From NCBI GenBank assembly GCA_036273515.1, contig DASUHM010000074.1:1-41228 (forward strand): a DNA stretch of 41,228 bases, read 5' to 3'. Source of the DNA: Gaiellales bacterium (lineage in GTDB: Bacteria; Actinomycetota; Thermoleophilia; Gaiellales; JAICJC01). Below are positions 31,061 through 39,163 of this stretch, one piece after another. Position 1 is the first letter of the stretch; the number at the start of each line of letters is the position of its first letter. The notes under the pieces are model-generated. The model made no database searches. It worked only from the letters and a program-made list of their open reading frames with translations, and was not told the DNA's origin. A program made the position numbers and the translations under genes.

Positions 31061-32001
31061 GAACCGCTGAACTCGAGCAGCACCTTGCCGAGCTTGCCCG
31101 GCGCGGCCAGGTGATCGAACGCCTCGTTCGCCTGCGCGGCCGGGAACACGCGATCGACCAGCGGCTTCACCCGTCCGCTCTCGAGGAGCGGGACGACCTG
31201 CTGCGCGAACGCCTGCACGGCGGCCGCCTTCTGCTCCAGCGGCCGCGCCCGCAACACGGTGCCCATGACCGTCGCCCGCTTGCCCATCAGGGCCCGCAGC
31301 GAGATATCCGTGTCGGCCCCGGCGCCGGTGCCGACCACGATGATGCGGCCGAGCGGTGCAAGCGCGTTCAGGCTCCCGCCGAGGTTCTGGGCACCGACGA
31401 GCTCGAGGACGACGTCGACGCCGGAGGCATCGTCCAGCGCAACGGGCTTCGCGCCGAGCCCCTTCAGGGCGTCCTGGTGGGAGCGGGCGTTCGCGAGCAC
31501 CCGGGCGCCGACGGCGACGCCCATCTGCACGCCGGCGGTGCCAACGCCGCCGGTGGCGCCGTTCACGAGCAGCGTCTCGCCCATGCTCAAGGACGCGCGC
31601 GTGAAGACCGCGTCGTGGGCGGTGATGAACGCCTCGGGCACTGCCGCGGCATCGCGGTCGGAGAGCGAATCGGGGACGCGGGCGAGGTGGCGCTCGTGGG
31701 CGACGACGGTGTCGGCCAGGCCGCCCCCGCCGACGATCCCGAAGACCCGATCGCCCTCGCGCCAGGCCGTGACGGCGGCGCCGCAGGCGCCGACGCGGCC
31801 CGAGACCTCGAGCCCGGGGATGTCCTGCGGCGACCCGGCCGGCGCCGGGTAGTGCCCGGCCCGCTGGGCCAGGTCGGCGGGGTTCAGCCCCGCGTGGGTG
31901 GCGCGGACGAGGACCTCGTGGTCGCCCGGTACCGGATCGGGACGCTCCCCGACGGTCACGACCTCGGGGCCACCGGCGCCCGTATAGGTGACGGCAATCA
32001 T
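31057..32001 (-). CDS. NADPH:quinone oxidoreductase-like protein (zinc-free MDR)
   Basis: 314 residues, medium-chain dehydrogenase/reductase of the quinone oxidoreductase (QOR) group. Cofactor motif NGATGGVGTAGVQ near 148; GLNPADLAQRAGHYP replaces the zinc ligands of alcohol dehydrogenases, and the structural-zinc cysteines are absent. Probably reduces quinones or enones with NADPH. ATG start at 32001; TAGGAT is 7 nt upstream without a Shine-Dalgarno sequence. First gene of a two-gene unit with the GNAT protein. Confidence 0.9.
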   Translation of the reverse strand: MIAVTYTGAGGPEVVTVGERPDPVPGDHEVLVRATHAGLNPADLAQRAGHYPAPAGSPQDIPGLEVSGRVGACGAAVTAWREGDRVFGIVGGGGLADTVVAHERHLARVPDSLSDRDAAAVPEAFITAHDAVFTRASLSMGETLLVNGATGGVGTAGVQMGVAVGARVLANARSHQDALKGLGAKPVALDDASGVDVVLELVGAQNLGGSLNALAPLGRIIVVGTGAGADTDISLRALMGKRATVMGTVLRARPLEQKAAAVQAFAQQVVPLLESGRVKPLVDRVFPAAQANEAFDHLAAPGKLGKVLLEFSGS

Positions 32002-32008
32002 GCGGCCA

Positions 32009-32014
32009 ATCCTA
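32009..32014 (-). promoter_or_regulatory. -10 box of the quinone oxidoreductase gene
   Basis: TAGGAT, 7 nt before ATG 32001, just after the stop of the alcohol dehydrogenase gene at 32021. Confidence 0.5.
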
Positions 32015-32020
32015 GAAGGC

Positions 32021-33166
32021 TCACCCGGGCGCCCGCCCCGCCAGGTCCGCGTCGAGCACGACGACCGTCCGCGCGCCCTCGCCCCGGCGCAGCCGCCCCA
32101 TCGCCTCCTCGACCCCGTCGAGGCCGACGACGTGGGAGACGACGCTCACGAGGTCGATCTCGCCGGCGGCCGCCAGCGCCACCAAGCCGGGCAGCTCAGC
32201 CGCCACGTCGGCCGAGCCGTAGTAGCAGCCGCGCAGCGTCTTCTCGCTCAGGAGGTCGAGCGCCCGCAGCGACACCTCGACGCCGGCCGGGGCGATGCCG
32301 ACGACCGTCGCCTGGCCGGCCGGGCGCAGGACGTCCCAGGCAAGCCGGATCGTGTCGGCGCGGCCGATCACCTCGAACGCGTGGTCGAACCCATCCGGCA
32401 CGAGCTCCCTGGCGGCGGCGCGGACGTCGGGCCCGGCCTCGAGCGTGTCGGTCGCGCCGCGCTCACGGGCGAGGAGGAGCTTGGCCGGGTCGCGGTCGAT
32501 CGCGACGATCCGGCCGGCCCGGGCCAGCCGCGCACCGGACACGACCTGCAGGCCGACCCCGCCGCACCCGATCACGCACACCGACTCGCCCTCCACCACC
32601 CGGGCCGCGTTGCGCACCGCGCCGACGCCGGTGACGACGCCGCAGCCGACGAGGGCCGCCTGCCACAGCGGCAGCTCGTCGCCGATCGGCACCGCGCCGG
32701 CGGCGGGGACGACGCAGCGCTCGGCGAAGCAGGACACGGTCAGGAAGTGCTTGATCGGCGAGCCGTCGGGCCGGTGCAGGCGGGAGGTGCCGTCCATCAG
32801 CGTCCCGGCCAGCGACCGCTCCGCGGCGGGCTCGCACAGGTGCGGGCGCCCGGCCGTGCACATGCGGCACTCGCCGCACGACGGGACGAAGCAGAACGCC
32901 ACCCGGTCGCCGGGGCGGACGTGGGTAACGCCCTCCCCCACCGCCTCGACGACGCCCGCGCCCTCGTGGCCGAGCACCGCCGGCCAGCGCCCGTCGCCGA
33001 GGTGGCCCTGGGCCAGGTGCAGGTCGGAGTGGCACACGCCCGCCGCGGCGACGCGGACGCGCACCTCGGCATGCCGCGGCGGGTCGAGGACGAGCCTCTC
33101 GACGCGCAGCGGCGCGCCTTTCTCCTCGAGGACGGCGGCCCGGATCTCGACGGGGCCGGCGCTCAT
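32021..33166 (-). CDS. Zinc-dependent alcohol dehydrogenase (first paralogue)
   Basis: 381 residues. Catalytic zinc site C45 (GVCHSD), H67-E68 (GHEGAG); structural zinc site C97, C100, C103, C111; NAD motif GCGGVGLQVV. It resembles the class III/NDMA-dependent ADH group (Rxyl_3153 type, as I recall), some members of which use mycofactocin. No mycofactocin gene is in the window. Last gene of the ADH-enolase-ADH operon; its ATG overlaps the stop of the enolase-superfamily gene (ATGA). Confidence 0.9.
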   Translation of the reverse strand: MSAGPVEIRAAVLEEKGAPLRVERLVLDPPRHAEVRVRVAAAGVCHSDLHLAQGHLGDGRWPAVLGHEGAGVVEAVGEGVTHVRPGDRVAFCFVPSCGECRMCTAGRPHLCEPAAERSLAGTLMDGTSRLHRPDGSPIKHFLTVSCFAERCVVPAAGAVPIGDELPLWQAALVGCGVVTGVGAVRNAARVVEGESVCVIGCGGVGLQVVSGARLARAGRIVAIDRDPAKLLLARERGATDTLEAGPDVRAAARELVPDGFDHAFEVIGRADTIRLAWDVLRPAGQATVVGIAPAGVEVSLRALDLLSEKTLRGCYYGSADVAAELPGLVALAAAGEIDLVSVVSHVVGLDGVEEAMGRLRRGEGARTVVVLDADLAGRAPG

Positions 33167-34272
33167 GCCACCCGGTAGCGGTCGAGGGCGTCGAGGTCGG
33201 GCTCGACGCCGAGCCCGGGCCCGGCCGGCGGGCGGATCGTGCCGTCGGCGGCGATCTCGACCGGCGCCGGGAGCAGCCAATCGCGCCGCGCGGCCGGCAG
33301 GGCGGGCGGGTCGAACGGCACCTCGATCCAGCGGCACGTCGAGAAGGCGAGGGCGGCGTGCAGGTTGGCGACCAGGCCGTAGCCGTTCGACCACGTGTGC
33401 GGCGACCACATGCGCCCGTGCAGATCCGCCAGCGCGGCGATCCGGCGGGCGCCGCCGATCCCGCCCGCGAGCACGACGTCGGGCTGGATCACGTCGACGC
33501 CGCCGCGCACGACCAGGTCGCGGGCCGCGGCGGCGTCGCGCACCATCTCGCCGGCGGCGATCCGAAGCGACGTCGCCCGGCGCAGCGCCGCGTACCCGTC
33601 CACATCGTCCGTGCGCAGGGGCTCCTCCAGCCACTCGACGCCGAGCGGCTCGAGCGCGCGGGCACAGGCGATCGCGGTCGCCACGTCCCAGCGCGGCTGC
33701 CGGTCGCCCGGCATGCGCCAGCCCTGGTTCGCGTCGACCATGATCGCGAGCTCGGGCCCGACCGCCGCGCGCACCGTCTCGACCACCTCGACGCCGGCCC
33801 GCCAGTCGTCGGCGGCAAAGCGCAGCTTGACCGCCCGCACGCCCGCGTCGCGCAGGGCGGCGCAGCGGCGGGCGCGCTCGTCCGCCGGCACCGGCTCGGC
33901 GCTCGACGCGTAGGCGACCAGCGCCTCGCTGCGGCCGCCCAGGAGCCGCCACAGCGGCTGGCCGAGCGCCCGGCCGACGAGGTCCCAGACGGCCACCTCG
34001 AGCGTCCACGGCCGGCCGCCGTGGAAGTCGACGGTCTCGCACACTTCGCGCACGGCCTCGGTGCGGAACGGGTCGACCCCGGCCAGCAGGCGACCCAGCA
34101 GCTCCGCGTCGGGCAGCGCGTCGCCGCTCGCGTAGCCGCGGCTGCCGTCGTCGGCGAGGACGCACACGAGCGTCGCGTCCTGGTGCGTGCGCGGCACCGG
34201 GTCCCAGGCGGCCCGCAGCGGCGGCTCGAACGGGAACCGGTAGCGCGTCGTCTCGACGGCCGCGATCCTCAC
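33163..34272 (-). CDS. Enolase-superfamily enzyme (mandelate racemase/muconate lactonizing type)
   Basis: 369 residues. Barrel residues can be placed: K149-x-R151 (AVKLRF) on the second strand, metal ligands D180 (VDANQGW), E216/E217 (WLEEPL) and E242 (AAGEM), and H292 (SPHTW). The combination fits sugar-acid dehydratases or acid racemases. Substrate unknown; the KxK motif with Arg in second place and the histidine suggest dehydration or racemisation of a hydroxy-acid. GTG start overlaps the stop of the upstream ADH, and its stop overlaps the next ADH. Confidence 0.9.
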   Translation of the reverse strand: MRIAAVETTRYRFPFEPPLRAAWDPVPRTHQDATLVCVLADDGSRGYASGDALPDAELLGRLLAGVDPFRTEAVREVCETVDFHGGRPWTLEVAVWDLVGRALGQPLWRLLGGRSEALVAYASSAEPVPADERARRCAALRDAGVRAVKLRFAADDWRAGVEVVETVRAAVGPELAIMVDANQGWRMPGDRQPRWDVATAIACARALEPLGVEWLEEPLRTDDVDGYAALRRATSLRIAAGEMVRDAAAARDLVVRGGVDVIQPDVVLAGGIGGARRIAALADLHGRMWSPHTWSNGYGLVANLHAALAFSTCRWIEVPFDPPALPAARRDWLLPAPVEIAADGTIRPPAGPGLGVEPDLDALDRYRVA

Positions 34273-35393
34273 GCCGTCCCCTCGGGGTCGAGCGCGAGCA
34301 CCGCCCGGCGGGCGCCGCCCTCGCGCAGGAGCGCGAACGCATCTTCGATCTGTTCCAGCGGCAGCCGGTGCGAGATCAGGCGGTCGAGCGGCAGCCGGCC
34401 GCGCCGGTACGCGTCGAGGATGAGGCCGAAGTCGCGCTCCGGCCGGGCCGAGCCGTAGAGGGCGCCGATCACGCGCCGCTCACCGCGCGGGATCAGCCGG
34501 GCGGGAATGCGCAGCTCCGCGTCGGCCCGGGGGATTCCGATCAGCACCGCCTGGCCGCGCGGGCGCACCGACAGGAACGCCGCCCGCATCGCCTCCGGCC
34601 GCCCGGTCGCCTCGAAGGCGTGGTCGACGCCACCGCCGGACGCCTCCTGGACGGCCGCGCCGGTGGCGTCCGCGTCGCCGGCCCACGCGACCGCCGCGGT
34701 CGCGCCGAACTCGGCCGCCGCCTCGGCCCGCTCGAGGCTCACGTCGACGGCGAAGATCGGCTCGGCCCCGGCGGCCGCGGCGCCCATCACCGCCGAGAGA
34801 CCGACGCCGCCGCAGCCGAACACCGCCACCCGCTCGCCCGGCGCCACCCGGGCGGTGCGCCACGCGGCGCAGACGCCGGTCGTGATCGCGCAGCCCACCA
34901 GCGCCGCCACGTCGAAGTGCACGTCGTCGGGGATGGGGATGCACGAGGCCTCGGGGACGACGGTGTGCTCGGCGAAGGTCGAGAGCAGCGAGTAGTGGTA
35001 GGCCGGACGGCCGTCGTAGGAGAGCCGCGTCGTGCCGTCGAGCAGCCCACCGGCGTCCATCGCCGGGAAGGCGGCCGCGCACAGGTGGGGCAGATCGCGG
35101 CGGCACTCCTCGCAGACGCCGCAGGCGGGCAGCCACGAGAGCGCCACCCGGTCGCCGGGCACGACAGCCGTCACTCCCGGGCCGACAGCCTCGACGACGC
35201 CGGCGCCCTCATGGCCGAGCACCGCCGGGCAGCGCGTCTCGGCGGTGCCGTCGATGGCGTTCTGGTCGGAGTGGCAGACGCCGCTCGCATGCAGCCGCAC
35301 GAGCACCTCGCGCTGCTTCGGCGGGTCGAGCTCGAGCTCGACCACGCTGAAGGGTGCCCCCGTCTCAGGCAGGAGTGCGGCTCGCGTCCTCAA
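34269..35393 (-). CDS. Zinc-dependent alcohol dehydrogenase (second paralogue)
   Basis: 374 residues. Catalytic site C40 (GVCHSD), H61-E62; structural cysteines C91, C94, C97, C105 (PACGVCEEC...C); cofactor motif GCGGVGLSAV. Clearly homologous to the ADH two genes downstream, so the operon holds two diverged copies of one family. First gene of the operon. The TTG start at 35393 fits the homologous N-terminus (TRAALLPETG). TATCCT is 10 nt upstream. Probably oxidises an alcohol or an aldehyde adduct in the pathway of the enolase-superfamily enzyme. Confidence 0.9.
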   Translation of the reverse strand: MRTRAALLPETGAPFSVVELELDPPKQREVLVRLHASGVCHSDQNAIDGTAETRCPAVLGHEGAGVVEAVGPGVTAVVPGDRVALSWLPACGVCEECRRDLPHLCAAAFPAMDAGGLLDGTTRLSYDGRPAYHYSLLSTFAEHTVVPEASCIPIPDDVHFDVAALVGCAITTGVCAAWRTARVAPGERVAVFGCGGVGLSAVMGAAAAGAEPIFAVDVSLERAEAAAEFGATAAVAWAGDADATGAAVQEASGGGVDHAFEATGRPEAMRAAFLSVRPRGQAVLIGIPRADAELRIPARLIPRGERRVIGALYGSARPERDFGLILDAYRRGRLPLDRLISHRLPLEQIEDAFALLREGGARRAVLALDPEGTA

Positions 35394-35403
35394 CGGCGGG
35401 GCG

Positions 35404-35413
35404 AGGATACACT
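35404..35413. promoter_or_regulatory. Overlapping divergent -10 boxes
   Basis: TACACT on the plus strand (35408-35413), 7 nt before GTG 35421, and TATCCT on the minus strand (35409-35404), 10 nt before TTG 35393. They overlap by 2 bp; the start codons are 27 bp apart. Confidence 0.5.
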
Positions 35414-35420
35414 CGCGACC

Positions 35421-36527
35421 GTGACCACCGCCCGCACCGACGTCGTCGGCAGCCTCCTGCGGCCGCCGGAGCTGCTCGAGGTGCGCGACCGCTTCGACCG
35501 CGGCGAAGCCACGTCGGCCGACCTGAAGGCGGCGGAGGATCGGGCCGTCGACGAGGCGGTGCGGATGCAGGAGGACGCCGGGATAGATGTCGTCACCGAC
35601 GGCGAGATGCGCCGGCTCTCGTTCCAGAGCGGACTCCCCGACGCCGTGGACGGGTTTGGCGATGTGCCACTTGACGCCTACCTGTGGGGCGACTGGCACG
35701 GCGACGAGGTCGGCGATCGCTCGACGGAACGGCCCGCCGGGCTGGGCGTGCGCTCGTCGCTGCGATGGCGGCGCCACATCGCCGCCGAGGACTTCGCGTA
35801 TCTGCGTGGCCGGGCGACCGCGATCCCGAAGGTGACGCTCGCGAGCCCGAGCCTGTACGCCAACCTGTGGTCACCGGAACTGTCCCGCGAGGCGTACCCG
35901 ACGCTGGACGACTTTCTCGAAGATGTGGCCGGACTCATTCGCGCGGAGATCGACGAGCTCGCCCGGCTCGGCTGCACCTACGTCCAGCTGGATGCGCCCC
36001 ACTACCCGCTATTGATCGACCCGGCCACGCGCGCGTTCTACGAGCGCCAGGGTTGGGACGCGGCGCGGTGGCTCCACCGGGGGATCGAGCTCGACAACTA
36101 CGTCATGGAGGGCCACCCGGAGGTCACGTTCGGATTCCACCTGTGCCGCGGCAACCAGGGCAGCCGCTGGCTCGTGTCCGGCGGGTACGAGCCGATCGCC
36201 CGCGTCGTGTTCAGAAACGTCGCCGCGCACCGGCTGCTGCTCGAGTACGACGACGAGCGCTCCGGGTCGTTCCAGCCGCTCGACGAGGTGCCGGACGACA
36301 AGATGGTCGTGCTCGGGCTGGTGACGACGAAGTCGCCGCGGCGGGAGACGGTCGACGAGCTCGAGGGGCGCATCCGCGAGGCCGCTCGGCACGTCGACCT
36401 CGAGCGCCTGGCGATCAGCCCGCAATGCGGGTTCGCGACGTCCGTCCTCGGGAATTCGCTGTCGCATGACGATCAACGGGCCAAGCTCGAGACGCTCGCG
36501 CGCACGGCCGAGCGGGTGTGGGGCTGA
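35421..36527 (+). CDS. Cobalamin-independent methionine synthase-like protein (MetE catalytic domain)
   Basis: 368 residues, matching only the C-terminal catalytic domain of MetE. Zinc ligands: H240 and C242 (FHLCRGN), E275 (LLEYDD) and C336 (SPQCGF); the 61-residue step from E to the last C equals that in E. coli MetE. VTDGEMRR (58-65) is also a family signature. Such short proteins methylate homocysteine from corrinoid or other donors in archaea, or act on other thiols. Being divergent from the ADH-enolase operon, it may handle a methylated substrate of that pathway, which is inference. GTG start, TACACT 7 nt before. Confidence 0.88.
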   Translation: MTTARTDVVGSLLRPPELLEVRDRFDRGEATSADLKAAEDRAVDEAVRMQEDAGIDVVTDGEMRRLSFQSGLPDAVDGFGDVPLDAYLWGDWHGDEVGDRSTERPAGLGVRSSLRWRRHIAAEDFAYLRGRATAIPKVTLASPSLYANLWSPELSREAYPTLDDFLEDVAGLIRAEIDELARLGCTYVQLDAPHYPLLIDPATRAFYERQGWDAARWLHRGIELDNYVMEGHPEVTFGFHLCRGNQGSRWLVSGGYEPIARVVFRNVAAHRLLLEYDDERSGSFQPLDEVPDDKMVVLGLVTTKSPRRETVDELEGRIREAARHVDLERLAISPQCGFATSVLGNSLSHDDQRAKLETLARTAERVWG

Positions 36528-36585
36528 TCACCCCCGCCGGGCCGCCGGTTGGCGATCCCGGAAGGCATCCGTCACAATACGGCCG

Positions 36586-37824
36586 GTGGACGGACCGTCG
36601 TACGGGGCCGTGCCCAGCGTGCTGGTCGTCTGCCCCGGCCAGCGGGACCGGCTGAACTTCGCCGACGAGCGCATCCTCGATCGGTATGCGCTCCGCTTTG
36701 CCGGTCAGCCGATCGGCTCGGGCTTCGGCGCGCGCACGTTCGTCGACCACATGATTCGGTTCGGCCCCGCAGCCGACGGCATCTTCGGGTCGAGCGACGC
36801 GACCGGGCACATCGCCTCGATCCTGGCCGAGGCGGCCGGCCTGCCCGGCCCCGGCCGGGAGGCGTTCATGCGCTGCCACGACAAGCTGGCGTCGCGCAAG
36901 ATCCAGGCCCGCGCCGTGCCCGAGGCGACCCCGGCGTTCGCGGGAGTCGACCTCGACGATCCCGACGTGCGGCCGCCACTGCCGTTCCCGTTCTTCATGA
37001 AGCCGATCGCGGCCCACCTCTCCCAACTCGCCTACCACGTCCGCGACGAGGCCGAGTTCGCCGGCGTCGTCGCCGAGGCCCGGCGCGAGATCGACGCGAT
37101 CACGGCGCACGACCGGGCGCTCGAGGGGCGCGAGTTCCGCACGCTCATCGCCGAGGAGCTGCTCGACGGGTCGCTGGTGACGTTCGAGGGCTGGATGCAG
37201 GGCGGGCGGGTGACCCCGATCGGCGTCACCGACGCGGTCATGCACCCGAACGGCATCAGCTTCCTGCGCTTCGAGTATCCCAGCCGCCTGCCGGAAGGGC
37301 AGCAGCGGGCGATGGCCGAGGTTGCGGAGCGGCTCATGCCCGCCCTCGGGTTCGGCGACAGCATGTTCAACATCGAGTTCTTCGTCGGCCCGGACGGGAT
37401 CCCGAAGATCGTCGAGGTGAACGGCCGCATGGCCTCGCAGTTCGCGCCCCTCGTCCAGGCGGTGCACGGCGTGTCGAGCTACGAGATCCAGCTCGACCTG
37501 TGCACGGGACGGACGCCCGACCTGCCGCCGGCGCGGGACGACCTGGTGGCGGCCAGCTTCGTGCTGCGGACGTACACCGACGCCGTCGTGCGCTCGGTGC
37601 CCGATCCGACGACCGTGCTGGAGCGCTACCCGCACGCCCATGTCGAGGTGCTGGTCGGGCCCGGCCACCGCCTCAGCGACTACGACGACGACACCGCCAG
37701 CCACCGCCTCGCCGTCGTGGCGCTGGCGGCACGCGACCGGGCGTCGCTGCTGGCCCGGTTCGGCGAGGCGGTCGAGCTGCTCCCGTTCGAGCTCGAGCCG
37801 GTCTCGACGCCCGCGCGCCGATAG
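36586..37824 (+). CDS. ATP-grasp domain protein
   Basis: 412 residues. N-terminal region (about 1-100) resembles a PreATP-grasp domain. The ATP-grasp core follows: PFFMKPIAAHLSQLAYHV (lysine near 140), EELLDGSLVTFEGWMQGGR, and the metal site MFNIEFFVGPDGIPKIVEVNGRMASQFAPL with the E...N pair. This is the carboxylate-amine/thiol ligase layout of biotin carboxylase and carbamoyl-phosphate synthetase. Product unknown. I chose GTG 36586; CACAAT 7 nt upstream is a -10 candidate, and the longer frame from 36466 overlaps the MetE-like gene and lacks a ribosome-binding site. Confidence 0.85.
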   Translation: MDGPSYGAVPSVLVVCPGQRDRLNFADERILDRYALRFAGQPIGSGFGARTFVDHMIRFGPAADGIFGSSDATGHIASILAEAAGLPGPGREAFMRCHDKLASRKIQARAVPEATPAFAGVDLDDPDVRPPLPFPFFMKPIAAHLSQLAYHVRDEAEFAGVVAEARREIDAITAHDRALEGREFRTLIAEELLDGSLVTFEGWMQGGRVTPIGVTDAVMHPNGISFLRFEYPSRLPEGQQRAMAEVAERLMPALGFGDSMFNIEFFVGPDGIPKIVEVNGRMASQFAPLVQAVHGVSSYEIQLDLCTGRTPDLPPARDDLVAASFVLRTYTDAVVRSVPDPTTVLERYPHAHVEVLVGPGHRLSDYDDDTASHRLAVVALAARDRASLLARFGEAVELLPFELEPVSTPARR

Positions 37825-37844
37825 GGTGGGGACTGATTCTCCGC

Positions 37845-38711
37845 TCAGTCGGTGCGCTTGGGGATGCGGGCGACCGCGCTCACGTCCTCGTCGCCGAACC
37901 CGCTGTCCATCAGGCCGTCCTCCTCGGCCGCGACGAGCGCCGCCACGTCCATCGGCACGCCCGCGCGGGCGGCCTCGTCGAGGGCGATGCCGAGATCCTT
38001 GCGGTGGAGCGCCACCTTGAAGCCGAGCGGGTAGGTGTTCGCGATCATGTTCGCGGAGCGGTTCTGCAGAACCCATGACGCCGCCGCCCCGCCTGAGAGC
38101 GCCTCGACCAGCTTCTCCAGCGGCAGGCCTGCCGCCTGTGCAAGGGCGATGCCCTCGCCGACGGTCGCGTAGGTGCCGGCGATCATGACCTGGTTCACGG
38201 CCTTCGCCACCTGGCCGGCGCCGCTCGGACCGAGGTGCGTGATCTTGCTCCCGATCGCGTCGAGGATCGGGCCGGCGCGCTCGACGTCGCCCTCCTCGCC
38301 GCCGCAGAAGATCGTCAGCGTTCCCTGCTCGGCGCCCTCGGAGCCGCCGGAGACGGGCGCGTCCACCATGCCGATGCCGCGCTCGCGCAGCTTCGCGGCG
38401 ATCTCCGCGGTGGCCGCCGGCGAGACGGTCGAGCAGTCGACCACGAGGCCGCCGCGGGCAAGCCCCTCGGCGACGCCGTCGGGGCCGAGGATGATCTGCT
38501 CCAGGTCGGGCGTGTCGGACACGCACGTGAGCACGGCCTCGGCGTTCGCGGCGGCCGCAGCGGGCGTCTCGGCCCGAGCCGCCCCGGCCTCGGCGAGCGA
38601 CTCCTCGCGCTCGCGGGTGCGGTTGTGCACCGTCACCTCGTGCCCGGCGGCAAGCAGATGCCGCGCCATGGGCGCCCCCATCGTCCCGAGCCCGATCACC
38701 GCCACTCGCAT
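37845..38711 (-). CDS. 3-Hydroxyisobutyrate dehydrogenase family oxidoreductase
   Basis: 288 residues, beta-hydroxyacid dehydrogenase. NAD motif GLGTMG (7-12), substrate motif DAPVSGGSEGA (118-127), catalytic K170 in GQVAKAVNQ. Could be 3-hydroxyisobutyrate dehydrogenase or tartronate semialdehyde reductase (GarR/GlxR); the sequence does not decide. I chose ATG 38711 because TAGACT lies 7 nt before it and the motif spacing is normal; an in-frame start at 38729 would fall upstream of that box. Confidence 0.9.
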   Translation of the reverse strand: MRVAVIGLGTMGAPMARHLLAAGHEVTVHNRTREREESLAEAGAARAETPAAAAANAEAVLTCVSDTPDLEQIILGPDGVAEGLARGGLVVDCSTVSPAATAEIAAKLRERGIGMVDAPVSGGSEGAEQGTLTIFCGGEEGDVERAGPILDAIGSKITHLGPSGAGQVAKAVNQVMIAGTYATVGEGIALAQAAGLPLEKLVEALSGGAAASWVLQNRSANMIANTYPLGFKVALHRKDLGIALDEAARAGVPMDVAALVAAEEDGLMDSGFGDEDVSAVARIPKRTD

Positions 38712-38718
38712 CGCCGCG

Positions 38719-38724
38719 AGTCTA
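38719..38724 (-). promoter_or_regulatory. -10 box of the 3-hydroxyisobutyrate dehydrogenase family gene
   Basis: TAGACT, 7 nt before ATG 38711; its -35 region falls inside the neighbouring GGGGTCAGACCCC repeat. Confidence 0.5.
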
Positions 38725-38730
38725 CCCAAG

Positions 38731-38790
38731 CGGGGTCAGACCCCGAACGGTTCCGTTGACACGGTCGTGACGGTTTCCGGCGTCAAGTCG
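38731..38790. repeat. Palindromic repeat, second subtype
   Basis: CGGGGTCAGACCCCGAACGG, then a second small inverted repeat (AACGG-tt-CCGTT) and a less conserved GTGACG-TTT stretch, matching the arrangement at 20702-20750. It lies upstream of a gene start, unlike most other copies. Confidence 0.75.
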
Positions 38791-38805
38791 GAAAACTCGC
38801 AAGGC

Positions 38806-38838
38806 CCTGGGCGAGCCCGAGGTCCGGGCCCGCCCAGG
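38806..38838 (-). terminator. GC-rich hairpin
   Basis: 13-bp arms with one mismatch (CCTGGGCGAGCCC / GGGCCCGCCCAGG) and a 7-nt loop. Lies downstream of the small minus-strand ORF at 38945 and could terminate transcription from the PilZ gene. Confidence 0.5.
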
Positions 38839-38944
38839 CCGGCAGAGCAACGCGAGGAATGAGCGACGCGACGGCCGCGGACGCTCATCGCGGCGGCCGC
38901 GAGGCCGGTCGAACCGACGATCGTGGCCGATCCTGTCGACGCGA

Positions 38945-39130
38945 TCAGGCGGCAGCTGTTGGGACACGGCCGGGACGTCGCGCGCGGCTGCGGCGACAGT
39001 CACGCGGATCGTCGAGGCTCTGCGCGTTCACCACCCGCGTCGGCACGCCGAACCCGCGGTCGGCCTCCCACTCCGCGATGACCTGCTCGAACGTCCGGCC
39101 CGGCTCGAGCCGTCGCACGAAGACGCTCAC
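38945..39130 (-). pseudogene. Possible remnant ORF (61 aa)
   Basis: The first ~40 residues (SVFVRRLEPGRTFEQVIAEWEADRG...) look like a real soluble protein N-terminus. The last ~20 (RDCRRSRARRPGRVPTAAA) read like frameshifted GC-rich DNA. This suggests a gene broken after about residue 42. The GTG at 39130 lies 24 bp after the PilZ stop. No recognised family. It might also be an intact short gene or a chance frame. The rest of the 440-bp stretch 38712-39154 holds only repeats and hairpins. Confidence 0.3.
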
Positions 39131-39150
39131 GATCGTGCGCTGACTGTACC

Positions 39151-39163
39151 GGGGTCAGTCCCC
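39151..39163. repeat. Diverged copy of the 13-bp palindrome core
   Basis: GGGGTCAGTCCCC, one base from the core GGGGTCAGACCCC. The TGA stop of the PilZ gene (39157-39155) is formed inside it. Confidence 0.6.

Noticed and set aside
32021-35393. Mycofactocin system
   Set aside because: Only the two alcohol dehydrogenases resemble mycofactocin-dependent enzymes; no precursor peptide, radical SAM or glycosyltransferase gene is present.
38859-39143. 94-residue plus-strand ORF
   Set aside because: Arg/Ser/Thr-rich with no pattern, antisense to a more protein-like frame, and no -10 box or ribosome-binding site at its start.
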